A stretch of DNA of 64,000 nt from Cardiocondyla obscurior (Eukaryota > Arthropoda > Insecta > Hymenoptera > Formicidae), in the NCBI RefSeq assembly GCF_019399895.1, contig NC_091867.1, positions 1,178,001-1,242,000 of the forward strand, read 5' to 3'. Of the stretch, positions 37,948 to 48,700 are shown one piece after another. The notes below the pieces were generated by a model. The model saw nothing but the letters and a program-made list of their open reading frames with translations. It was not told the DNA's origin and ran no database searches. The translations under genes were made by a program, and so were the position numbers. Within the stretch, counting starts at the first letter, position 1, and the number at the start of each line of letters is the position of its first letter.

Positions 37948-40803
37948 CTGTGTATGAAATAATTTTAATATATCATCATATTTGAGGTCTGACGAAACCT
38001 GAATTTCCTGTGTTATTCAAAACGTTTCATATTAGAAATATGACGAAAAAGATCGAACACATATTTAAGTAAGAAGACTGTGTTCTCGCTATTACAAACA
38101 CAAAAAGAGTACATATGCGTAATTGTACACTCTATTTAATATAATATATAAAATATAGAAATAATAATGAATGCAATTAGATTAGATGAGATAGTATGTT
38201 TTTTTTTTTAAATGTATTTCGCGATTACAAAATATCAAGTATTTTTTTAAATGAAGTTCTCGAGAAAATTAATCACCAGATACAATTTGAAATATTTATT
38301 ATTATAATAATAAATTTAATTAGCAAGATTTCTCGTATTTTTCATCATATTTCTAACGTTTTACAATTTGCAATGTGCATGTTTATACAATATACAGACA
38401 TGCGTTTGTAGTTTCTTCAACACAATACTTACGAACGTATGAAGATAAATAATTATAATTATAATAACAACAATAATGATAATGATGATGATAAGAAATG
38501 ATAACAATAACGATGGCAATTTACGAAAAAAAAGAAAAGTGTGTGTATGTGTATGTGAGAGACGTGCATATGCACAGTAGTACCTATGATTATATATAAT
38601 AGTATTTGACTACAAAACGAATATCTGTTAATATATGGCAAGAAAAAAAGTTGAAAAGATCAATTTAAAATGAATGGCACAAATGTTAACTCTAAAATGA
38701 GGCAAAGTATAAACTTAAACGCAGTTTGATAATACAGGAGATGTTTCCTTTGCCGGAAACAATCACAGTCTGTGAAGAGATTTGCGATATGGATAAATAT
38801 AAAAATTAAAAATTACACACAATTTGCTCAAGAAACCACGATATACGTGGTACATTTGTGTGTAAATCGTTACACACATATACACGCACATATATGTACA
38901 CACATGTTGCATGCCATACTTAAAAAATAAATCTTACATACATATATATAATTAGTATTCAACGAATGTAACGAATATAAGAAGACCAACGAAAAAAATG
39001 TATAAAAACAATGTAAAAAGTTATATAAAAATTATAAAGGCTAATTAATCTTTTATGACAAGTGCTTAATACTATAATAAGTCACAAAGGAAAATAAGAA
39101 GTTTGCTCCAAATATTAGGGCAAACGTGTATAGATTCGTGTATATACTTATTATATACATACAAGTCTTACATGCAATCCATGTACGTATGTACATACAT
39201 ACATCATACATACATACACACGCACACGAGCGCGCACACACACAAATGCATGCGCATAAAAGCAAAAAATTTGAACTATCATAAAAATATAAAATACCAT
39301 CAACTCTTCATACATAAAATATTTATAAAATAAAAATTTTTAATAAAATAATTTTAATTGTCGCAAAATATTGCTTTGCTTTTGCCACATTTTTATAAAA
39401 CAACCAAAAAGTGTTATAATATAAATAATATTTTTTCGGTGTACTAAAAAGCAAAACAGTTCTTATAATAGAAAACACTGTTTCCTCAAATCGATGAATT
39501 AATTTATAACTTTGTTACCACGCGTATCAAGAAAGTTATTACATGCAATTTTTCTTTTAAAATGCTGTTCAATTGAAAAAAAAAGTAATATTGGCAATTA
39601 CCACAAAATTATATGGACATCCATATAAATATTAATGCACTGCAATAAAAAAAGAAATAAAAACCATGTGCTACTTCTCTTTCTCATTTACACACAAGAC
39701 ACAACACGCACACGTACGCACAAGCACTCTTTTTTTCTCATTGATTTGCTTAGCTCCTAAGTTACATCAATTTTTCACAAAAATATCTTTTTTTTCCTTG
39801 TCGTACACGACATATGGCAAGAATTTTTGACTTGTAGTCAAATTCCTACTCTAGAGTTTCCGTGGAAAACTAGTACTCTTCCCACATATGTACTTTTTGT
39901 TTGTGCTATAAAAGCATATGTCTATGACTGTTTTTTCATGTTTTATATATTATTATTCCGAAAAGAGCGTTTTTTTCCTAAGATTTATTATTTACTTTAT
40001 TACGTCTCACCAATTTGCTGCTACGTTATCTTTACAGGATGCCCAATTATATAGTATTATATGTATACATTAATAGAATAAAACTTCTTGAAAACTATTA
40101 TAATATGAATGAAATGAATATATTTCCTATAGAAAATTTAAAAAATGACTAGAAAAATTAATTCATATACAAAAAATAATATTACATCTAAAAGAAAGGT
40201 TTAAAAATTATCTCGACGAAAATAATTTTAAACTTGAGCATATTTTGTCTCAATTTTCAGCTAAACTAAAATTATTTTTATGAAAAGTTTATATATTTTT
40301 AAAGTAAAAAATATACCTTTTTATCACTCACCGTTTTGCTTATATTTTTTTTAAAGGAAACTTATTATAATTGGACATCTTGCATATTTGCACAAACTGT
40401 TACTATATGCCTTAATGTATATCATTATTGTAGTGAGAACGTTACTGGCATAAAAACTGACATGAATATTACAAGACAAAAATAATAAATCCTCGAGTAA
40501 AAAATAAATTAAAACTTTAAAAATGACATTACTCCTCGCCCACCCTTTGTTACTCTATATATTGACAAGACAAAATAAGAGGAAGTTCCAAAGCACACAA
40601 TAATGCGCAAATATGTTTATATAAAATGCACTCAATTAAAATCATGGGTCAGTCTCAGAGCTATTTCTTCTCCTCATCATCATCATCATTATCATCGTCA
40701 TCATCGTTGTCGTTGTCGATGCCGTCGTTGATGATGACGACGATAGTGATGACAATCGGTTGACGTCTTGGTGTTACCTCTTGACCGAGGTTCTCTCCTC
40801 GTC

Positions 40804-41001
40804 TCAGAAATCTTTAACGTGTCCCAAAAAGCTAAGTTCGTGCGACTGATAATGACCAGATGTGGCAAGTGGAGTGGTGACGCTCGACTGATGCGCCACA
40901 TTTACCGCTGTTAGGTGATGATGATGTAACGAATGATGTGACGTATGAGTATGAAGAATATTATTCGGATGGGGAACCTGAAAGTTCCCTGGTGGCGGGG
41001 C
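40804..41001 (-). other. In-frame C-terminal extension after the TGA of zinc-finger gene 2
   Basis: Immediately after the TGA (41002-41004) the same frame stays open for 65 codons and ends at a second TGA (40804-40806). It reads APPPGNFQVPHPNN, then a histidine-rich ILHTHTSHHSLHHHHL, then SSVTTPLATSGHYQSHELSF and LGHVKDF. The composition resembles the histidine/threonine-rich parts of the same protein more than UTR. This is either a stop-codon readthrough product or a tail lost by a recent nonsense change. Confidence 0.45.
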
Positions 41002-42523
41002 TCAGGACAGGAGAGGACCCGGATGTCCACCAGGAAGAACAGATGACGCTGACACACTCGTGGTTTGCATACTCGAGACGTTAGTTTGTTGTTGATTTTG
41101 TTGCGTGCCTGTAAAATACGGTAGAAAAAAGTGACGATTACGAACAGGAAAGGGTTATTGCTAACTTTTTAAGCTAGCGTTTAATACTTAGCGCATAATG
41201 CAAACTTTACCAGCATTTTGACTTAATTCAGCCTTCACTCTCCTCGCGATGTGACTTCTGGTATGTTTCCGTAAATGATCTTTCCGATAAAATCCTTTGC
41301 CGCATTCGGTGCACACGTGACGCTTTTCTCCAGAATGTATTACAAAATGCAGCGTTAATTGTTCCTTCCTCTTGAAGGCCTTCAAGCAAACAGTGCAAAC
41401 GTACGGTCGTTCGGGATTGTGGCTCTGTTTATGACGCGTGAGATGATCTTTTCGTTTCAAGCCAGCGCCACATATATCGCAAACAAATCTTCTTTCTAAC
41501 GTGTGACCGAGAAGATGTTGCTCCAGTAATTCCCGTTCTGGATACGCCATGTGGCATTCTGGGCAACAATATAACGTCGAGCCGTCCAACGCCGTGGTCA
41601 AACGAATTTCGCCAGGCTTCGGGCGTGGTTTCTTCTCTTTCGGCGTCTTCTTCTTTTTTTTCTTTTTATTATTCGGCGACATCATTATATTGGGCGTTGT
41701 CGTGGTCGCCACGGCCACGGAAGTCGTTTGAGCCATTTCCGACTCTTTCTTTATACTTTCGGCGGAGTATTTAAGAAAATGGTGTAAACTCAACGGCAAA
41801 GTGCTCGCTGGTAAATGGCTAAGATAATCGGCTACGGTGGAGCCAGGAGTCGCGAGCGATTGCCACGTAGCGGGCATAGTGGCTGGTGTTTGAGTATGAG
41901 CATGCTGCTGGTGATGTTGATGCATTGTATAATCTTGTTGAGCGCCATTCGTGGTAGTTTCCCCATTGCGCTGCTGTTCCTCCTTCTTCTCCTTAGTCTT
42001 GTCCTTGTCTTGAAGGAGATTGCAGACATCTTGCTGATTTATTGTTTCCGTAGATTGCTAAAACAGAAAAACATCCGCGTTAATTCGATAATTGTAACAT
42101 GTATAAATATAATAAAAGTAAGTCTTGAAATGAGACTCGTTAGATCACTAACACTTTTCGAAGGAAAAAGGTTGTAAAAAAATTAAGTAATTTTACCTGA
42201 TGATACGATCGTTTTTCTTGCATTCCTGGCGAATTGGCTGGTCGTTGTTGAACCGATTGGGCTTGAGAATATGGCACATTCGGATAATGGTGAACGTTAC
42301 TGTTGGGATAGCTGGTCTTATTGTTCATCATCACTTGGGACTGCGCGGATTGCACGCCGTTGTTTTCGGGACGGTATTTTCCCACAACCGGCACTCCGAT
42401 CGGAGGCTGGTTGGGAAAATGATTGGCGTAACGCGCGCCCGCACCGCTGGAGCTATCAGTCGCGAATTGATGAATACTCGGTATGGTGCTGGGGAAGTGC
42501 CCTCCGAACGGCGGGAAATTCAT
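41002..42523 (-). CDS. C2H2 zinc-finger protein, paralogue 2 (zinc-finger gene 2)
   Basis: Likely nuclear transcription factor. Three exons, 42197-42523, 41211-42057 and 41002-41108, give 426 residues to the first stop. The N-terminus MNFPPFGGHFPSTIPSIHQF and a following ATD parallel gene 3 (MNFTPFPGFTGSLPTGTVHQ then FAT). Residues about 173-213 hold the shared module PATWQSLATPGSTVADYLSH followed by LPASTLPLSLHHFLKYSAE. A lysine block (KKKKKKKTPKEKKPRPKPG) precedes four fingers at about 272-383: CPECHMAYPERELLEQH, CDICGAGLKRKDHLTRH, CTVCLKAFKRKEQLTLH and CTECGKGFYRKDHLRKH. The last exon is glutamine/serine-rich and ends GGHPGPLLS at a TGA, after which the frame continues open (separate entry). 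Confidence 0.86.
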
Positions 42524-44100
42524 TGCAGATCGTAGGCGGAATTCGTGTACCTAAAAAGAAGAAAAGTCGAATGAGTTTCCGCTCGTCTCAAGTGAGACGT
42601 ACGTTTCCTTAAATAAGACGTGAGTGAGATCAACGTTTGCAGTCACGAAAAATTCTTCTCGCGAGCGAGAAGGCGGGTCGAGAGGCCGTTGTCGACCGTG
42701 TTCCAGTCGACAGATCAACCCGGTCATTATCGCGTACTACTGCAATGCTACGGCATCTCGACTCACTGGCATAACTCGCGGATCTGGTCCAGGTAAAGAC
42801 GGCGGCGCCGGTGGTGGCGGTGATAATAACGATTGCGGCGGCGGCGGCGACGACGACGATGAGGGCGAGGGCGACGGTACTCCAAGTGACACTAGGCGTT
42901 GTATTTACTTACAACAATGCCCTTTTCCCCATGATTCCTCGACGTACCGGACGCTTTCCTTAAGGGCGCTCGCCGCGATAGAAACGAGAATGCGGGGTAG
43001 ACTATTCTCGTACGCGACTACGCGGGAGGAGCGCGTCGGAAAGAGACGGAGCGAGAATGAAGGAAAGAGACGACAAGAGTCGCGCTGGGAAGCGCGTCGG
43101 TGGACACGCCACCACACCGACGAGTAGGTGGCGGCGGCGGCGGGCTGCTTCGCACCCAAACCTGCTCACCCGCCGACCGTGTCGATCTCACGACCGGCGA
43201 CTTGCGGTCAAGGACGCGCCGCGATAAACGCGACCCCCTTCTTGCTCGCGCGATGGGTCCGCCGAGTCGCGACAAAGAGACGCGACTAGAAAAAAAAAAA
43301 AAAAAAAAGAAAGAACACCCGCTTAGAAGATAGCCGTGGAAGATGGGGTATCAGCTCGCGCGCGCACGCATGCAAAGGGGAAGCGACTTGTCAAGAGAGG
43401 CACGCACGAGGACATAATTGTCACTCCCCCGCCCCCTCTCTTTCTACTCTACTTCTACTCTATTCTACTCTACTCCACTCTACTCATCCATTCCATCCTA
43501 TTCCACTCCACTTCACAGCTTCACGTCACCTCACCCCACTCCACCCCATCCGATGCTTAGTCGATACGCGGAGCGTGGGGCCGCACCGAATTCGAGAGAA
43601 AATGGCCGTACTCGCGGCCCCCCTGCGGCTCGCGAGACGCGAGCCTCGTAAACGTCGCTTACCATTCGGCTATTCGCGGCCTTCGCTTGAGCTCGCCCAG
43701 ATCGTGCCTTCCGTTCCCGCGCGGCCGGCGAAGTCGCCGAAGATGCTCCCTCGTTGCACGGTTGACACCTGTCCCTCAAGCCGGTGCCCCCATCCCACCC
43801 ATCCGCCCTCTACTGTGCCAGCCTCTTAACTATTTTTTCTCTCCCAGACCGTCCCCTGACTCCCGACGCGCCGCGTCCTGTCACCGTGGCGAAAATGCCC
43901 GAATCGCCGGGCGTCGGAATTTTAACTTAAACTTCCCGCCGACATACCCCATTACACACCCTCCCCCTTCACCCCCTTTGAACCGGCTCGCCCTTATCAC
44001 GCGTAACAGCAGCTTTTTATTTACATTAATTTTTTTTTTTTTTTACATTTTACAATTACATTAAACTCGAACGACACCCTTTTTTTTAATATTTGTTTCC
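42524..44100. promoter_or_regulatory. GC-rich upstream region of zinc-finger gene 2
   Basis: Dense CpG and GGC/GCC runs (42790-42880, 43125-43160) stand out from the AT-rich surroundings. It probably holds the promoter and leader exon(s) of gene 2 on the minus strand. The many open frames on both strands come from low stop-codon density. Includes a CT-rich minisatellite (43436-43552). Confidence 0.45.
43436..43552 (+). repeat. CT-rich minisatellite (TCTACTC-like units)
   Basis: Imperfect tandem units of 5-7 bases (ctctacttctactctattctactc and onward) drift from TCTACTC to CACTCCAC-like forms. The strand is purely pyrimidine-rich over about 115 bases. Confidence 0.7.
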
Positions 44101-46148
44101 CATTTACATCTAAACTGGAACAGTTTTTACTTCTGCTGTCACTTTTCCTTCCTGTAACATTTATTAAATAGCCAAGATAAAACATCACAAGGGAAAATTA
44201 TTTTAGCTTTGATATAAGTAGAAGGTATTACAATTATAACGCACGTATGAGTTGTATCTTTTATGAGCTTGATGATTTTCAATTTATTTCTTTTTTTATC
44301 CATGGAAAGGCTGAAGTATACACGTGGAACTAAAGGCAAAAATAATTTTTGTATTAAATGTATTTTATTTCAGTTTTCTCCTTCAATATTTATGTAAGTA
44401 ACAATGAAAATGACTTATATACTATTTATCCTGACTACAATAATGATATATGTATATATAATCATACATATATATATATATATATATATTTATGTATCTA
44501 TATATAGTACTTTATGATAATAAAATAATATTTCTTGTACAATTATACCCATTGCCTTTAATTGTGATTACTTACAAATAAAAAGGTTTCTTGATGCATA
44601 CGTACATCCTTATCAAAAAGTTTTGTCAGATAAATCACGATTGATAGATTTGGTTAACACTCAAGGTTGAATTTTTTCTAAGCTTTCTTATGTCCTCTTA
44701 TCATATCCCTTTCATCATTTCATGTTCTAGTAAAAAAAAAAAAAAAGAAAAAAAAACAAAGAAATTAGAAGACTGAAATGCCTCGCACTTTATTGTAACC
44801 GACGAGAGTTGCCTCTTTTCAACCAACACCGATATCGAAGCGAGTGAAAATATTTTTCTGTAGATCGTAGAACTATCTATAATTTTAATAGAATTAAATT
44901 GTAGAAATATCGATTTCGGAGTAGCGTGCGTTGTCGCGCAAGTATCTCAATAATTTTCATTTTTCTTGTCCCCCAAGCTCGCAGTCAATAAAAAAAAAAT
45001 TTAATTATAAATTTTTTTCACACTTAATTCTTCCTCCATCGTTATTCGAGCTCAATCATCATCAACACTTAGCGTCTTCGCTTAGGGACAAACATATGCA
45101 ATGATTTAAGTTATAAAAAAAATGTCAAGCATGATTTTCCATCGATACATTTCTACAAAATACAAATTGGACTTTACGATTTATCGGCAGATTTCTTTAT
45201 TTCACGATTGTATTATATGAGAGAAAATAAATAAGGTTTACCTCGCGCATACGACACGTATCAATACTACGTTCCCCTTTTGTAGGGATAAAAAGTCGCG
45301 CGTGTATTTACAAATTCTGTTCCATGCTGTATTTTTTATTTTTCATTTTTTTTTATTTTATTTTTTATTTTTTTATTTTTTTTTTTTCGTGTTAATTCTT
45401 TCGTTACGTATTTTACCGTCGTAAAAGCGAATCATTATTATTAATATTAATATTATTATTATTATTAATATTAGCCCAAAACTCGATCGCCTCGTCATTT
45501 CGGGCAAATCTAGCTCGCGCTTTCAAAAATATATATATATATTTTTGCTTTTATGTACGTATGTATGTATTTATGTAAGAGTATGCACGCGTGCGTGCGT
45601 GTGTGTCGTGTGTGTGAGTGTGTGTATGAATTTATATATATTTGTATAAACTTCATATTTATTTCTAACCTGCGTCATGGAACTGAATGCGACAAAAACA
45701 GCTTGCTCGAAGCGAGCGGCGACTAACGTTCTTTTCCTTTTTACATACGCTACAACGTGTATGCAAAAAAGAAACTCGTGTACACAAACTTTGTCACTTT
45801 AGCTCAGCGCTTTACAAGATAATTATTATAAACACATACGCGAGCTCATTGTGTCGTGATTAAGGGTGATGAAGCCGATAGCGCGAGGATTTGAAATCCC
45901 GAACCGGCTTTGTGTGTCGATGAACAGGGACGTACATCTTAAAGAAACGAAAAGTGTTTCATCAAATGCCTTTGAAGGAGGCTGCGAAGTAATCAACTAG
46001 CCAACGAAACTTTCGTCTGATAACATGAATTTGCCTATCAAATTTGCAAAATTCAATCAACGAGCACGCCGTGCCGTGTGCGGCCCCTAGTATGCTGATG
46101 ATTGAAACGAAAGTACCGCCCAAGTTGATTTGGGGCGGTATGCTGCTG
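44101..46148. other. 3' flank and 3' UTR of zinc-finger gene 3, with simple repeats
   Basis: AT-rich DNA with a (TA)n run (44468-44489), poly(T) stretches near 45350 and a GT/GC microsatellite near 45590. No coding signal except a possible 31-codon in-frame extension next to the gene 3 stop (46053-46148). Confidence 0.5.
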
Positions 46149-46224
46149 CTAATGCTGCTGCTGCTGTTGTGGCTGCGATTGTTGCTGCGTTTGCTGCTGC
46201 TGAGTTTGTTGCTGTTGTTGCGAC

Positions 46225-46259
<35 letters not shown>

Positions 46260-46262
46260 ATG
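46141..46262 (-). repeat. CAG/CAA trinucleotide repeat encoding polyglutamine
   Basis: Interrupted CAG/CAA repeat at the 3' end of zinc-finger gene 3. It encodes several glutamine runs split by serine, threonine, proline and histidine, and such tracts are usually length-polymorphic. The stop codon TAG itself lies among CAG triplets and could have arisen from one by a single change. Confidence 0.85.
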
Positions 46263-48052
46263 AAGCATAGTCATAGCTCCAGTTTCAGCCGCCGTGGGTA
46301 AAACCACGGTGGATTGCTCACTAACTGATATCTGGTGAATCTGCGCTTGAGAACCTTGTCCCACTTGTATTTGAATTTGCTGCAACTCAGGCACCGTAGA
46401 TTGCTGTTGCACTTGTTCCACTTGCTGTTGTTGATCCGCCTGCTGCTGATTCTGTGTCGCGTCGCCCGTATTCAATGGGTCTGTCTCTTTGGCACGCTTA
46501 GTAAGATGAGATCTTGCATGCTTTCTAAGATGGTCCTTTCGATAGAACGCTTTTCCGCATTCAATACAAACTTCCGTTTTTTGTCCAGAGTGTATAACAA
46601 AATGAAGATTCAAGTGTTCTTTTCGTTTAAAGCCTTTCATGCAAACGGAACAAATAAAAGGCCTGTCGGGATTATGACCTAATTTGTGTCGCTCCAAATG
46701 TTCCTTCCGTTTAAGACCAGCGCCGCAAATGTCGCATATAAATCTCCTTTCTATTTTATGTCCAATCAAATGCTGCTCCAAACTTTCTTTCTCCGGATAC
46801 GCCATATTACATTGAGGACAGCAAAATAAAGTCGTGCCGTCAAGAGCGGTAACTATGCTTACTTGTCCTGGTTTTGGTTTCTTCGGCTTGGGTGGTTTCT
46901 TCTTATACTTCTTCTTTCGTTTCGGTTTCGTTCCAGGCTCCTGTTCTTCGACAACATCAGGAATGATGGCCGTTTCACCTCCGGCAACTGTAATCTGCAC
47001 GGCTTGCTCTCCCGAAGCTGCGCTTCCGGAAGCATCGAGACCATCCGCCCCAAGGGGACTTGACTCGATGGTAGCTTCCCTTTTGATAGTTTCCGCCGAA
47101 AATTTGAGGAAATGTTGCAAACTAAGAGGCAAAGTGCTTGTGGGAAGTCTCGATAGATAATCGGCGACTGTGGATCCTGGAGCAGCGATACTCTGCCAGC
47201 TAGTCGGCATGATAAATTCTTCTCCACTCTGATTACCTTGCGTCTTAACACTTCCGCGCTTAATGAGAGCCACGGGAGTGGTACCCTCTTTCACGTCCTC
47301 CTTGGAGTCTTCTATGCTTTCTCGCAAAATCAAATCTTGAGGAATCTGAGCGACTACGGTGAGACCCTCGGGTGCTCCCGGAAGTTGCACCGTCTGCTGT
47401 ATAGTCTGTTGAGACGTGGTGGTTACAGCGGTTGAGGTGCTTTGTGTCGTTTGATCAGATCTGTAAACGAAAATATTCAGATAAATTAATATCGGGTGGA
47501 TTAAATCGATCGAAATCAGAATAAAATTAATTCGCGTATTTCTTTTTTAAGTCAAAGATTTAGTTGACGACGCGATTTTACTTACGTTTGCGTAGTCGCC
47601 ACAGTGTTCTGCGGTTGTACTTGAATCTGGACACCGTCTGCGCCCTGCTGGCTGTAGGCAACGGTGAGAACTGTGGCCGCTCCTTGCGGGAACTGACTCA
47701 GGGAAATCGGTGCCAAATGATACTTTGGCTGATCGCCGCTATTTCCACTTTGAGACACGCTAGGATTGACCACTTGGATCTGGACAGTTTGCTGCTGCTG
47801 CGTGCCATCTTTCCCCGGAACGGTAATGGGCAAAGTAATGATCTGCTGCTGCTGATTATTACCACTTTGGGCCACGGCAAAACCATTCGGATCGACGGGC
47901 CTTAAATAATGAACTCCACCTTCGCCACCAGATAGAACTCCAACCACCTGTCCCCCGGTGGTAAGATTCTGCGCGAACTTCGCTGTGGCGAATTGATGAA
48001 CGGTGCCGGTCGGCAACGAGCCGGTGAACCCAGGAAAAGGTGTAAAATTCAT
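46149..48052 (-). CDS. C2H2 zinc-finger protein with polyglutamine tail, paralogue 3 (zinc-finger gene 3)
   Basis: Likely nuclear transcription factor. Two exons, 47586-48052 and 46149-47460, give 592 residues. The N-terminal third is rich in Gln, Thr and Val (QQQQIITLPITVPGKDG, QTVQIQVVNP), as in glutamine-rich activation domains. Residues about 241-285 are the shared module PTSWQSIAAPGSTVADYLSR followed by LPTSTLPLSLQHFLKFSAE. A basic block (KPKRKKKYKKKPPKPKKP) precedes four fingers at about 369-480: CPQCNMAYPEKESLEQH, CDICGAGLKRKEHLERH, CSVCMKGFKRKEHLNLH and CIECGKAFYRKDHLRKH. The tail is polyglutamine. The ATG at 48052 begins the motif shared with gene 2. I recall fly lethal(3)neo38-type proteins as similar, but cannot confirm this. 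Confidence 0.88.
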
Positions 48053-48700
48053 CTTTTCAAGCGATTATGCGCCTGTAACAAAGAAAGAAAAAAATTAGTT
48101 TTGTTTTTTTCACACGTTGGTTATTTTAGTCAGATTATTTCTAAAATTTATTCGCAATATTGTCAAAGAGATGGAGACGACACTTTTAAAAAGATTGCCA
48201 TTGTTATAACCGCAGTTACAACAGTACTATGACGACAATGTAAATGAGGAACGAAAAAAGAGAGACTGCGAGTTGTAAGGTGGTTGGCATGGAAATTGAG
48301 ACTTGAATTTTTAAAGAATTACTTGATATACGTTCAATTCTTTCTTCGCGTGTTTATGCGTAAAATATATAAAACAAAAGAGAACTACATCTTATTATGC
48401 AGGAGACTTGACTATAATTACGAATTTATCTAACGCAACAGGTTACTTAAGGATATTCCCGTCGCGTTTCCGATAGAAGAAAATGTTGAGAAGATGCGTT
48501 TCCATTCAGATTAGAGAATTTTCACAATAAAATCTACCAAAAGCCATTTTTTTATTACTACAATCAGACGTCCGATTTAGTGTATTTTTCAATACATGAA
48601 TAAAGTAGCAAAGGGGTAAAATTCGAGCTGCTGCAATCAACAATAAATAAATAAATTAATTAATAAATTAATTAAGCAAAATAAAGAGTCGAGAAAATGA
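48053..48700. other. AT-rich leader/intron region upstream of zinc-finger gene 3
   Basis: Immediately upstream of the gene 3 start. An acceptor-like tract (RC ttttttctttctttgttacag) ends at about 48073, suggesting the 5' leader is spliced. No coding signal. Confidence 0.45.

Larger units (their letters stand above)
31715..40803. other. 9-kb convergent gene-free region (3' UTRs plus low-complexity DNA)
   Basis: Lies between the 3' ends of zinc-finger genes 1 (+) and 2 (-). It is AT-rich with many homopolymers, TTA/ATT runs and CA/TA microsatellites. Long 3' UTRs probably fill parts of both ends. A cysteine-containing open frame (about 33866-34032) and a 222-base inverted-repeat-bounded segment (34032-34253) are the only structured pieces I see. 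Confidence 0.5.

Noticed and set aside
42200..43333. Plus-strand frames over and upstream of zinc-finger gene 2
   Set aside because: They are antisense shadows of the real exon or products of GC-rich repeats, with no family pattern.
45865..45910. Sequence resembling a tRNA T-arm (gatttgaaatcccgaacc)
   Set aside because: No cloverleaf fits on either strand.
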